The position numbers and the translations under genes were made by a program. Positions 17,797 through 25,545 of a DNA stretch of 35,595 nt are shown piece after piece. Within the stretch, counting starts at the first letter, position 1; each line of letters starts with the position of its first letter. Origin of the DNA: Brachybacterium sp. UMB0905 (GTDB taxonomy: Bacteria; Actinomycetota; Actinomycetes; Actinomycetales; Dermabacteraceae); the NCBI RefSeq assembly GCF_002871795.1, contig NZ_PNHL01000007.1:125046-160640 (forward strand), in the 5' to 3' direction. The notes under the pieces were generated by a model. The model was not told the origin of the DNA and ran no database searches. It saw only the letters and a list, made by a program, of their open reading frames with translations.

Positions 17797-18507
17797 TCAG
17801 CTCCCCCGGCCATCAGAGGTCAGCGCTGCTGGATGGGAACGCACGCTGCCGGACTTCTCGAGCGCCCGCACGGCGGCGTTCACGAGAGAGCTGTACAGCA
17901 CAGTGCCGCTCGTCGCGGACCAGTCGAGAACAGCTGCTGCCTGCTCAGCGTTCAGACCGCGGAAGGCATCGCGGATGCACACGCCGTGCCCGGGCCGACC
18001 GATCACCTCGATCGCATCACCGGCGCTGATCTCCCCCTCCTGGAGCACGCGGAGGTAGGTGCCGGGATGGCCGTGCTCGGTGAAGCGTCGACCGAAGCGC
18101 GGGTCCCCCACCCGCTCGGCGAGGGTCCCGCAGGGGGTGCGTTGGCAGGTGGCCTCGAGGATGGTGCTGCCGATGCGCCACTGCTCGCCGATCTCGGCGC
18201 CGTCCGTGTCGATACCGGCGGTCACGAGGTTCTCGCCGAAGAAGCCGTCGGGGAACTGGCGTCCGGTGCTGCGTGCGAGCGCCTCCCGTTGCTCCCGGGC
18301 GAAGGCGTAGACGGCTTTGAACAGGCCGCCGTGGTGCTCGCGGTCCCCTTGCACATCGCCCCAGATGCCGTGGGTGAGCACCTGGATGGGTCCGTCGACG
18401 GGGCGCTTGTCAATGCCGCTCATCAGACGGCCCCGGGTGGTGACCGGGAACAGCTGACGCGGCAGGCAGATGGCGGCAAGGCTCCCGGTGACTGCTCGTG
18501 TGCTCAT
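17797..18507 (-). CDS. MOSC domain-containing protein (YiiM-like)
   Basis: A 236-residue protein of the MOSC superfamily, related to the C-terminal domain of molybdenum cofactor sulfurases. The diagnostic segment is C-Q-R-T-P-C (C121, C126), where the first Cys is the likely sulfur or ligand-binding residue. Other marks are H-G-G..K-A-V-Y-A-F near 58-70 and F-F-G-E-N-L near 89-94. YiiM relatives act in N-hydroxylated compound reduction with molybdenum cofactor; substrate here unknown. It sits between lepA and hemW, ending 4 nt before hemW, so it belongs to that transcript; I do not recall it as a standard member of this block. Confidence 0.85.
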   Translation of the reverse strand: MSTRAVTGSLAAICLPRQLFPVTTRGRLMSGIDKRPVDGPIQVLTHGIWGDVQGDREHHGGLFKAVYAFAREQREALARSTGRQFPDGFFGENLVTAGIDTDGAEIGEQWRIGSTILEATCQRTPCGTLAERVGDPRFGRRFTEHGHPGTYLRVLQEGEISAGDAIEVIGRPGHGVCIRDAFRGLNAEQAAAVLDWSATSGTVLYSSLVNAAVRALEKSGSVRSHPAALTSDGRGS

Positions 18508-18527
18508 CGATCTCCCGAGCTCCGGCC

Positions 18528-20402
18528 TTACTTCTTCTTGCCGTCCTTGGAGGAATCGGCGGCGTCAGAGGACAGCGCGGCGATGAACGCCTCCTGCGGC
18601 ACCTCGACAGAGCCGATGTTCTTCATGCGCTTCTTGCCCTCCTTCTGCTTCTCCAGCAGCTTGCGCTTCCGGGAGATATCGCCGCCGTAGCACTTGGACA
18701 GCACGTCCTTGCGCATGGCGCGGATGTTCTCGCGGGCGATGATGCGCGAGCCGATCGCGGCCTGGATCGGCACCTCGAACTGCTGGCGCGGGATGAGGTT
18801 CTTCAGCTTCCCCGCCATCTCCACGCCGTAGTTGTAGGCCTTGTCGCGGTGGACGATGGCGCTGAAAGCATCCACCGGCTCGCCCTGGAGCAGCATGTCG
18901 ACCTTCACCAGGTCCGCAACCTGCGAGCCGGACACGTCGTAGTCCAAAGACGCGTAGCCGCGGGTGCGGGACTTCAGCTGGTCGAAGAAGTCGAAGACGA
19001 TCTCTGCCAGCGGCAGCGTGTACCGCAGCTCGACGCGGTCCTCACTGAGGTAGTCCATGCCACCGAGGCTCCCGCGCTTGGACTGGCACAGCTCCATGAC
19101 CGCGCCGATGAACTCGCTGGGCACCAGGATGGTGGCCTTCGCGACGGGCTCGCTGATCTCATGCACCTTCCCGGCGGGGAAGTCCGACGGGTTCAGTACC
19201 TCCACCTCGGTGCCGTCCTCCATCACCACGTGATACACGACCGACGGGGCGGTGGAGATGAGGTCGAGGTCGAACTCGCGCTCGAGCCGCTCACGGATGA
19301 TCTCCAGGTGCAGCAGCCCCAGGAAACCCACCCGGAACCCGAAGCCGAGCGCCGTGGAGGTCTCCGGCTCATAGCTGAGGGCGGCATCGTTGAGCTTCAG
19401 CTTGTCCAGCGCATCGCGCAGCGCCGGATAGTCCGAGCCGTCGATGGGGAACAGCCCCGAATACACCATGGGCTTGGGCTCGGTGTAGCCGGGCAGCGGC
19501 TCCTCGGCACCCCGCACGGAGGTGGTGACGGTATCGCCCACCTTGGACTGGCGCACGTCCTTCACGCCGGTGATCAGGTAGCCCACTTCACCGGTGCCGA
19601 TGCCCGGGCTCGGCTTCGGCTCCGGAGAGCTCACGCCGATCTCGAGCAGCTCGTGGTGGGCGCCGGTGGACATCATGTCGATGCGGTCACGGGCCTCAAG
19701 GTGCCCGTCGACCACGCGCACGTAGGTGACCACGCCGCGGTAGGTGTCGTAGACGGAGTCGAAGATCATCGCGCGGCAGGGCGCATCGGGGTTGCCCTCC
19801 GGAGCGGGCACTGTGCGCACCACGTGATCCAGCAGGTCTGGGACGCCCTCGCCGGTCTTGCCGGAGACGCGCAGGACGTCCTCGGGGTCCACGCCCACGA
19901 GCTGGCCGATCTCTGCGGCGTACTTCTCCGGTTCCGCGCCGGGCAGGTCGATCTTGTTGAGCACCGGGATGATCGTCAGATCGTGCTCCATCGCCAGGTA
20001 CAGATTCGCCAGCGTCTGCGCCTCGATGCCCTGGGCGGCATCCACCAGCAGGATCGCGCCTTCGCAGGCGGCCAGCGAGCGGGAGACCTCGTAGGTGAAG
20101 TCCACGTGCCCGGGGGTGTCGATCATGTTCAGCGCATAGTTGTCGCCGTCGACCTGCCAGGGCATGCGCACCGCCTGGGACTTCACGGTGATGCCGCGCT
20201 CGCGTTCGATGTCCATCTTGTCGAGGTACTGGGCGCGCATCAGCCGCTCTTCGACGATCCCGGTGATCTGCAGCATCCGGTCGGCCAGCGTGGACTTGCC
20301 GTGGTCGATGTGCGCGATGATGCAGAAGTTGCGCAGCCGCTCCTGGGCGGTGGCGGCGGGCTGGATGTCCGTCGCCTGGTCGGCAGCGATCCTCGGGGTC
20401 AC
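18528..20402 (-). CDS. lepA: Elongation factor 4 (LepA)
   Basis: A 624-residue ribosomal translocase-like GTPase that can back-translocate ribosomes and supports initiation. G-motifs are AHIDHGKST (30-38), DTPGH (95-99) and NKID (149-152); the C-terminal LepA-specific domain is present, with R-G-Y-A-S-L-D-Y-D and [24 protein letters not shown]. About 25 extra residues, ending in DGKKK, extend past this conserved region. The GTG start has AGAGGA upstream. It follows the alpha-E gene by 165 nt and is followed by the MOSC gene after 20 nt. Confidence 0.97.
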   Translation of the reverse strand: MTPRIAADQATDIQPAATAQERLRNFCIIAHIDHGKSTLADRMLQITGIVEERLMRAQYLDKMDIERERGITVKSQAVRMPWQVDGDNYALNMIDTPGHVDFTYEVSRSLAACEGAILLVDAAQGIEAQTLANLYLAMEHDLTIIPVLNKIDLPGAEPEKYAAEIGQLVGVDPEDVLRVSGKTGEGVPDLLDHVVRTVPAPEGNPDAPCRAMIFDSVYDTYRGVVTYVRVVDGHLEARDRIDMMSTGAHHELLEIGVSSPEPKPSPGIGTGEVGYLITGVKDVRQSKVGDTVTTSVRGAEEPLPGYTEPKPMVYSGLFPIDGSDYPALRDALDKLKLNDAALSYEPETSTALGFGFRVGFLGLLHLEIIRERLEREFDLDLISTAPSVVYHVVMEDGTEVEVLNPSDFPAGKVHEISEPVAKATILVPSEFIGAVMELCQSKRGSLGGMDYLSEDRVELRYTLPLAEIVFDFFDQLKSRTRGYASLDYDVSGSQVADLVKVDMLLQGEPVDAFSAIVHRDKAYNYGVEMAGKLKNLIPRQQFEVPIQAAIGSRIIARENIRAMRKDVLSKCYGGDISRKRKLLEKQKEGKKRMKNIGSVEVPQEAFIAALSSDAADSSKDGKKK

Positions 20403-20567
20403 CGGCAGCAGTCCTCTCGTCGATGGCGGGGCCGGGCGCTGCTGCGCCGGGCATCGTCCTATGGTCTCACGGGGCGCGCGGGGCGTCGCGTACCCGGCGC
20501 GCGGGCAGGCGCAACCTCACAGCTCCCGCGGCGCTCAGCAGCTCGAAGACCCACCCAGTCCGGGCGC

Positions 20568-21488
20568 TCAGGTGAGGTCCGGGTCGAAGTAGCGGCTGCC
20601 CAGGCCGCGGGTGATGGCGCCGGTGACCAGCTGCAGCTGCTCCATCTCCTGGTCGAAATCCGTGAGGATCTCCTCGAGCGCCCGGAAGCGCAGACTCGCC
20701 TGCGCCTGCCCGACGATCCGTCGACTCGGCTCCGCGGTGCCGACACGATCGAAGGTTGAGCCATGCAGCTTCGCGAGCGTCTCGAGCGCTGCATCCAGCT
20801 CTGCCAGGCAGTGCACGGCCGAGCGGGGGAAGATGGAATCCAGCAGCAGGAATTCGATCGCGCTCGTGCTGCGCACGCGCCCGCGGTAGGAGCGGATGTA
20901 CGCCTCATGGGCACCGCACGAGCGCAGCAGCGTCACGGTCGACGCATCGGTCGCCTGCTCGAGATCGTGAGCCTGCAGATTGCGGGCCAGCATGTCCACC
21001 CGTTCGAGCTGCTGGCCGATGCGACAGAACAGCCACGCCTCATCGCGGGTCATGGAGGATTCGATGAGCCCGGTGAACACGGCGCAGCGGTCCTTGGCGT
21101 ATTGGAAGGTGCCGTGCATGCGGCTGGGCCGCACGCCCCGCGGCAGGCCCAGGGTGGTGGTGTTCAGCGACTCCCACACCTCGGTGGAGAGCATTTCGCG
21201 GGCGCCCCGCGCGTTCTCCCGGGCGGTCTGCAGGGCACCGGCTACCGACGAGGGGTTGCGGCGGTCGGTCACCAGCCGATCCAGGACGCGCTGCACGGTG
21301 CGGTCGGCGTCGGCCACATCGGTGATCCCGAAGATCGCGTACAGGCCGGCGCAGGCCTCCTGCACGTCCAGGGCCGCGTCCTCGGTAATGGCCTGCAGCT
21401 TCACGTCGAGGATGCGAGCGGTCTGGTCGGCGCGCTCCACGTAGCGGCCGATCCAGAACATCGAGTCGGCCAGGCGGCTGAGCATCAT
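20568..21488 (-). CDS. Alpha-E domain protein, partner of circularly permuted ATP-grasp
   Basis: A 306-residue helical protein beginning MMLSRLADSMFWIGRYVERAD, the canonical Alpha-E (DUF403) opening: S-R-x-A-x-x-x-F-W-x-G-R-Y-x-E-R-A. Conserved later blocks include A-R-E-N-A-R-G-A-R-E and S-M-T-R-D-E-A-W-x-F..I-G-Q-x-L-E-R-x-D-M. These proteins nearly always accompany the type 2 circularly permuted ATP-grasp and are thought to join it in peptide-bond or amide chemistry; the product is unknown. The ATG overlaps the stop of the ATP-grasp gene (ATGA), so the pair is translationally coupled. The open frame upstream of 21488 is a shadow. Confidence 0.9.
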   Translation of the reverse strand: MMLSRLADSMFWIGRYVERADQTARILDVKLQAITEDAALDVQEACAGLYAIFGITDVADADRTVQRVLDRLVTDRRNPSSVAGALQTARENARGAREMLSTEVWESLNTTTLGLPRGVRPSRMHGTFQYAKDRCAVFTGLIESSMTRDEAWLFCRIGQQLERVDMLARNLQAHDLEQATDASTVTLLRSCGAHEAYIRSYRGRVRSTSAIEFLLLDSIFPRSAVHCLAELDAALETLAKLHGSTFDRVGTAEPSRRIVGQAQASLRFRALEEILTDFDQEMEQLQLVTGAITRGLGSRYFDPDLT

Positions 21489-23134
21489 CGGGCGGTCTCC
21501 TCGCTGGCGTCGATGATCCGGATGGCGGCGGTCACGGGCTCGGGTTCCGGGGCCGATGGTTCCGTGTCCTCGGTGGGGATGTCCTCGAAGGCGTCGTACT
21601 CCTCGTCCAGGGGAGCTTCGATGCTCTCCTGGGTGGCGGACTGCGTGGCATCCGACTGCGTGGGGCCGGAGGCGGGTCGGCTGGTGGCGAGCACCCAGGT
21701 GTCCTTCGAGCCGCCGCCGCGGGAGGAGTTCACGATCATCTCCCCACGCGGCAGGGCCACGCGGGTGAGCCCGCCGGGCAGCACCCACACATCATCCCCG
21801 CTGTTCAGGGCGAAGGGTCGCAGATCCACGTGGCGCGGTTCGATGCCCTCCTCCACCAGAGTGGGGATGGTGGACAGCTGCACAACGGGCTGGGCGATCC
21901 ACCCGCGCGGATCGTCCAGGAGGCGTTCGCGCAGGGCGCTCAGCTCCTCGAGGGTCGCGGCGGGGCCGATCACGATGCCCTTGCCGCCGGAGCCGTCCAC
22001 GGGCTTGACCACGAGCTCGTGCAGGCGGTCCAGCACCTCTTCGCGGGCCTCGGGCTCCTCGAGCCGCCACGTGTCCACGTTCGGCAGGATCGGTTCCTCG
22101 CCGAGGTAGTAGCGGATGAGGTCCGGGATGTAGGTGTAGGTGAGCTTGTCATCGGCGATCCCGTTGCCGATGCCGTTGGCGACCGTGACATTCCCGGCCA
22201 GGACGCTGCGCACGAGCCCGGGTACGCCGAGCATCGAATCAGGGCGGAACACCTCCGGGTCGATGAAGTCATCGTCGGTGCGCTTGTAGATCACGTCCAC
22301 GCGGCGCAGCCCGGCGGTGGTGCGCATGTAGATGCGGTCGCCGCGCTCGACGAGATCGGAGGCTTCCACGAGATCCACGCCCATGGTGCGGGCCAGCAGG
22401 GAATGCTCGAAGTAGGCGCTGTTGTATCGGCCGGGGGTGAGGACGACGACGGTGGGCTCCTCCCCCGCGGTGCCCGGGGCGGCGGCCTGCAAAGCGGCGA
22501 GCAGACGCCCGGGATACTCGCCGACGCGCCGCACAGGCGTATCGGCGAACAGCTCGGGGAAGCCCTGCGCCATGGCCCGCCGGTTGGACAGCACGTAGCT
22601 GACACCGCTCGGGGTGCGGACGTTGTCCTCCAGCACGCGGAAGGCACCATCGGCCCCTTCACGCACCAGGTCGATCCCGGAGATGTGGATGCGCACGCCG
22701 TTCGGGGGCCGGTATCCGCGCATCGCTTCGACGACGTAGGTGGAGGAGCTGACGAGCTGGGCGGGCAGCACCCCGTCGGCGATGGCCCGCCGCTCTGTGT
22801 ACAGGTCATCCAGGAGTCGTTCGAGCGCACGCACGCGCTGGGCCACGCCCTCGCTCACGCGGCTCCACTCCGCGGCGTCGATCAGCCGCGGGATCGCATC
22901 GATCGGGAAGGGCCGCTCTTCTCCCGCATAGTCGAAGGTCACGCCCTGGTCGAGGTAGCTGCGCGCGAGAGATTCAGAGCGGGCACGGAACTCCTCGAGG
23001 CCCAGCCCGGACAGAGCCTCATGCAGGGCCGCGGTGGTGGGGCGCACCGAGCCGTCATCGGCGAACATCTCGTCCCCGCGGATGCCCGGGGGGATGTCGT
23101 CGAACAGAGAGGGAGTGGGCGAGGTGGTGGGCAT
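21485..23134 (-). CDS. Circularly permuted type 2 ATP-grasp protein
   Basis: A 549-residue ligase-fold protein. Family blocks are G-V-T-F near residue 65, R-I-H-I-S-G-I-D-L-V (about 144-153), T-P-G-R-Y-N-S-A-Y-F-E-H (about 230-241), V-A-N-G-I-G-N-G-I-A-D-D-K, V-V-K-P-V-D-G-S-G-G-K-G (ATP-binding) and G-E-M-I-V-N-S-S-R-G-G-G-S-K-D-T-W-V. Enzymes of this fold make amide bonds using ATP; the substrate is unidentified. After the domain a 65-residue acidic, Thr/Ser/Pro-rich tail precedes the stop. ATG 23134 is preceded at 7 nt by GAGAAT with an extended TGT, suggesting a leaderless mRNA. It forms a two-gene operon with the alpha-E gene. Confidence 0.9.
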   Translation of the reverse strand: MPTTSPTPSLFDDIPPGIRGDEMFADDGSVRPTTAALHEALSGLGLEEFRARSESLARSYLDQGVTFDYAGEERPFPIDAIPRLIDAAEWSRVSEGVAQRVRALERLLDDLYTERRAIADGVLPAQLVSSSTYVVEAMRGYRPPNGVRIHISGIDLVREGADGAFRVLEDNVRTPSGVSYVLSNRRAMAQGFPELFADTPVRRVGEYPGRLLAALQAAAPGTAGEEPTVVVLTPGRYNSAYFEHSLLARTMGVDLVEASDLVERGDRIYMRTTAGLRRVDVIYKRTDDDFIDPEVFRPDSMLGVPGLVRSVLAGNVTVANGIGNGIADDKLTYTYIPDLIRYYLGEEPILPNVDTWRLEEPEAREEVLDRLHELVVKPVDGSGGKGIVIGPAATLEELSALRERLLDDPRGWIAQPVVQLSTIPTLVEEGIEPRHVDLRPFALNSGDDVWVLPGGLTRVALPRGEMIVNSSRGGGSKDTWVLATSRPASGPTQSDATQSATQESIEAPLDEEYDAFEDIPTEDTEPSAPEPEPVTAAIRIIDASEETAR

Positions 23135-23141
23135 GCCTACG

Positions 23142-23147
23142 ATTCTC
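23142..23147 (-). promoter_or_regulatory. Candidate extended -10 of the ATP-grasp/alpha-E operon (TGTGAGAAT)
   Basis: GAGAAT ends 7 nt before the ATG at 23134 and is preceded by TGT, an extended -10. Only 58 nt separate this start from the divergent gene at 23193. Confidence 0.4.
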
Positions 23148-23192
23148 ACAGAACTGTGCCCTGTTCCGCTGCGCTTCCCAGGAGTGACTGCC

Positions 23193-23888
23193 ATGGCCCT
23201 CGGCTCTCGCCTCACCTCGTTCGTGCGCTCTGCGCTGCGCTCACCGCAGGTGCGCCGCTCCGTGCGCGATCTGGGCCGGGCCGGGGTGCGCGCGCTCCAG
23301 GAGCAGCGGGGCGGTCGCGGGGCCGCGACGCGCCCCGCAGACCCGGACCGGGCGACGCCGGATGACGGGCCGACGCGGGAGGGCTCGGATGCCCAGCGGG
23401 AGTCTTCGGCGCTCGCGGATCGGGATCCCCGCACGCCGGTGGAGATCACCTATGCGCCGCGGCTGGATGATGACCCGGATCCCGGCGAGGTGGTGTGGGC
23501 GTGGGTGCCCTTTGAGGAGGACATCACTCGCGGCAAGGACCGGCCGGTGCTCGTGCTCGCGGAGGAGGATGCCTCGCGCGGCGGTACGGATGGCCGCGGG
23601 GAGGTGCTCGTGGCGCTCATGCTGACCTCGCGGGATCGTGCCGACTCCGGTGCGGTGATGACCGATGAGCACGGTGCGACCTGGGCGGATGTGGGCAGCG
23701 GCGCCTGGGATGCGAAGGGGCGGCCCTCGGAGGTGCGGGTGGATCGTCTGCTGCGCCTGGCTCCGGCGGCGGTGCGCCGGGAAGGTGCACGGCTGGATGA
23801 GGCACGGTTCGCCCAGGTGGCGCAGGCGGTGCGCACGGTGCATGGCTGGTCCGATGACCTCCCCGCACCCAGCGGTGACACGGCGTAA
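23193..23888 (+). CDS. PemK/MazF-fold family protein, solitary
   Basis: A 231-residue protein whose C-terminal two-thirds matches the large actinobacterial PemK/MazF-like group: P-G-E-V-V-W-A-W-V-P-F-E-E-D, then K-D-R-P-V-L-V-L-A (about 99-125), V-A-L-M-L-T-S-R-D, and a C-terminal helix with F-A-Q-V. The first 85 residues are charged and probably disordered. Unlike true MazF it has no antitoxin gene beside it, and the normal R-R-P is K-D-R-P, so RNase activity is uncertain. AGGAG lies 8 nt before the ATG. It diverges from the ATP-grasp gene and precedes rpsT on the same strand. Confidence 0.75.
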   Translation: MALGSRLTSFVRSALRSPQVRRSVRDLGRAGVRALQEQRGGRGAATRPADPDRATPDDGPTREGSDAQRESSALADRDPRTPVEITYAPRLDDDPDPGEVVWAWVPFEEDITRGKDRPVLVLAEEDASRGGTDGRGEVLVALMLTSRDRADSGAVMTDEHGATWADVGSGAWDAKGRPSEVRVDRLLRLAPAAVRREGARLDEARFAQVAQAVRTVHGWSDDLPAPSGDTA

Positions 23889-23927
23889 TTCCCGGCACAT
23901 GAGCTCGGTGCGCGGCCTGCGATCTGG

Positions 23928-23956
23928 TAGCGTGGCGCGCTGTATGTGTGACATAC
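23928..23956 (+). promoter_or_regulatory. Candidate rpsT promoter and leader inverted repeat
   Basis: TAGCGT (23928-23933) fits a -10 box. Starting 9 nt later GTATGT, GTG, ACATAC (23942-23956) forms a perfect 6-bp inverted repeat near the predicted transcript start. The leader to the rpsT GTG would be about 200 nt. The remainder of 23889-24139 is GC-rich with short hairpins but no gene I can support. Confidence 0.4.
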
Positions 23957-24139
23957 CGTCCGGTGTGCGCCGACGGGTCCCCGCCGTGTCAGGGGGCGCG
24001 GCGTGTGGCACCCGGGCGAGTAGCCGGGTCGGCGATCCGGCGCCGATGTCTCCAGGCGATTCCCCACCGCCGTCCCCGTCGGTGCCGTTCCTCGGCCGTC
24101 CCGGATGATCCACTCCGGAAGCACAAGAGAGAAGTCTTC

Positions 24140-24406
24140 GTGGCAAACATCAAGTCCCAGATCAAGCGGAACAAGACCAACGAGAAGGCCCGCCTGCGCA
24201 ACCGCGCGGTGAAGTCCGAGCTCAAGACCTACGTGCGCAAGGTCCGCACCGCGGTCACCGCCGGTGACGCCGAGGCCGCCGGCGAGGCGTTCAAGGCCGC
24301 CTCCCGCAAGCTCGACAAGGCCGTCTCCAAGGGCGTGATCCACAAGAACCAGGCCGCGAACCGCAAGTCCGGTCTCGCGAAGCTGGTTGCGAAGGTCTCC
24401 GCCTGA
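24140..24406 (+). CDS. rpsT: 30S ribosomal protein S20
   Basis: An 88-residue, Lys/Arg/Ala-rich helical protein starting [20 protein letters not shown] (read as Met), typical of bS20, which binds 16S rRNA at the base of the small subunit. The K-S-G-L-A-K-L-V C-terminal motif is present. Start is GTG with a GAGAGAAG stretch upstream. Codon use is strongly biased to C-ending codons, as expected for a highly expressed gene. A long leader precedes it and a strong hairpin follows. Confidence 0.97.
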   Translation: MANIKSQIKRNKTNEKARLRNRAVKSELKTYVRKVRTAVTAGDAEAAGEAFKAASRKLDKAVSKGVIHKNQAANRKSGLAKLVAKVSA

Positions 24407-24425
24407 GCCCCTGAAGCATTCCGCG

Positions 24426-24459
24426 CGACGCCCCGCACGGTCACCCGTGCGGGGCGTCG
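24426..24459. terminator. Strong hairpin terminator after rpsT
   Basis: CGACGCCCCGCACGG (24426-24440) pairs perfectly with CCGTGCGGGGCGTCG (24445-24459) around a TCAC loop, a 15-bp stem. It lies 20 nt after rpsT and 28 nt after the end of the convergent holA gene, so it can serve both. No long T-tract, as is common in high-GC genomes. Confidence 0.85.
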
Positions 24460-24487
24460 TCGTCTCGAGGGACAGGGCGGGCCAGGA

Positions 24488-25474
24488 TCAACCGGCGCGG
24501 CGGGCGCGGCAGATACCCATGACCATGCGCTGCACAGACCACTGCGGGTCGCGCCCGGCGCCCTTGACTTCGTGATCGGCTCGCGCCACGGTCTCGAGCG
24601 CGCGGGCCAGCGCACGGTCGTTCCAGGCACGGGCCTCGCGCTGGAGGTTGCGGGCCATCCAGTCCGGCATCCCGAGGCTGCGGGCGGTGGCGCCAGGGGC
24701 GCAGACCTTCGCGAGCGAGCGCATCTTCGAGGCCACGGCGGCGACGATCGGCACCGGATCGGCGCCGGCGAGCTGTGCCTGCTGCAGCAGCTGGAGGGCT
24801 TCCTGTTCACGGCCGGCGATCGCGGCATCGGCCACGGCGAAGGCGGTGGACTCCACCCGACCGGCGGTCAGCCCGTGCACATCCTGGGCGGTGACCTGGG
24901 GGGCCTGCTGCCCGGCATCCGGGGTGGTGTCCTCGATGAGCTGGCGGCTGATCGCGGCGAGCTCAGCGAGGTCCCTGCCGAAGGCGTCGACGAGAGCGGT
25001 GAGGGCGTCAGGCTGGATGCGGCGCTGGGCGCGCGCGAACTCGGCGGCGACGAAGGCCTGCTTATCCGCGGCGCGTTTGACGGGGCTCGCGTCCACCCGG
25101 GGCACGCCCGCCTTCTTCAGGGCGTCCAGCAGCTTCTTGCCGCGGTTGCCGCCGCGGTGGACCAGCACGAGGGTGACATCGGGCTCGGGCTGCGGCAGGT
25201 AGTCGAGGACCTCTCCGATGAGCGCCTCGGGGGCTGCCTGCAGCTCGGGGATCACGACGAATCGCGGCTCGCCGAAGAGGGAGGGGCTCGTGACCTGGGT
25301 GAGGATGCCCGGGGTGATGGTCTCGGCGGTCAGCTGGTGGACGGCGACCTCGGGATTCTGCTCCCGGGCGAGGTCCCGCAGGCGCTGCACGGCCCGGTCG
25401 GCGATGAGCTGCTCGGTGCCGTGGACCAGCACCACCGGCGCGAGGGCGACGCTGTGCCACTGGACATCGCTCAC
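24488..25474 (-). CDS. holA: DNA polymerase III subunit delta
   Basis: A 328-residue clamp-loader subunit that opens the beta sliding clamp. Marks are P-V-V-L-V-H-G-T-E-Q-L-I-A-D-R-A near residues 13-28, E-L-Q-A-A-P, V-L-V-H-R-G-G-N-R-G-K-K-L-L, and F-G-R-D-L-A-E-L-A in the middle domain. GTG 25474 (VSDVQWHSV) has AGGAG 7 nt upstream and is preferred; an ATG at 25504 would add 10 residues. It follows comEC after 71 nt in the usual comEA-comEC-holA order. A TAGGAT box at the comEC stop (25543-25548) might give it its own promoter. Confidence 0.92.
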   Translation of the reverse strand: MSDVQWHSVALAPVVLVHGTEQLIADRAVQRLRDLAREQNPEVAVHQLTAETITPGILTQVTSPSLFGEPRFVVIPELQAAPEALIGEVLDYLPQPEPDVTLVLVHRGGNRGKKLLDALKKAGVPRVDASPVKRAADKQAFVAAEFARAQRRIQPDALTALVDAFGRDLAELAAISRQLIEDTTPDAGQQAPQVTAQDVHGLTAGRVESTAFAVADAAIAGREQEALQLLQQAQLAGADPVPIVAAVASKMRSLAKVCAPGATARSLGMPDWMARNLQREARAWNDRALARALETVARADHEVKGAGRDPQWSVQRMVMGICRARRAG

Positions 25475-25545
25475 CGGGTGCTCCTGACTGCTGAGGGGTG
25501 CCATGGCCGCCGCGGGCCGGGCAGGGGTTCCTGCGCTGGTCGATC

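Noticed and set aside
20403..20567. Possible small gene or structured RNA between lepA and the alpha-E gene
   Set aside because: Only imperfect GC hairpins and a weak TAGGAC box; nothing beyond a normal promoter region can be supported.
18498..20759. A 753-codon plus-strand open frame opposite lepA
   Set aside because: Antisense shadow of lepA with His/Gln/Asp-rich composition.
23943..24108. A 54-codon upstream ORF before rpsT, starting ATGTGTGAC
   Set aside because: No ribosome site, no family resemblance and composition typical of non-coding GC-rich DNA.
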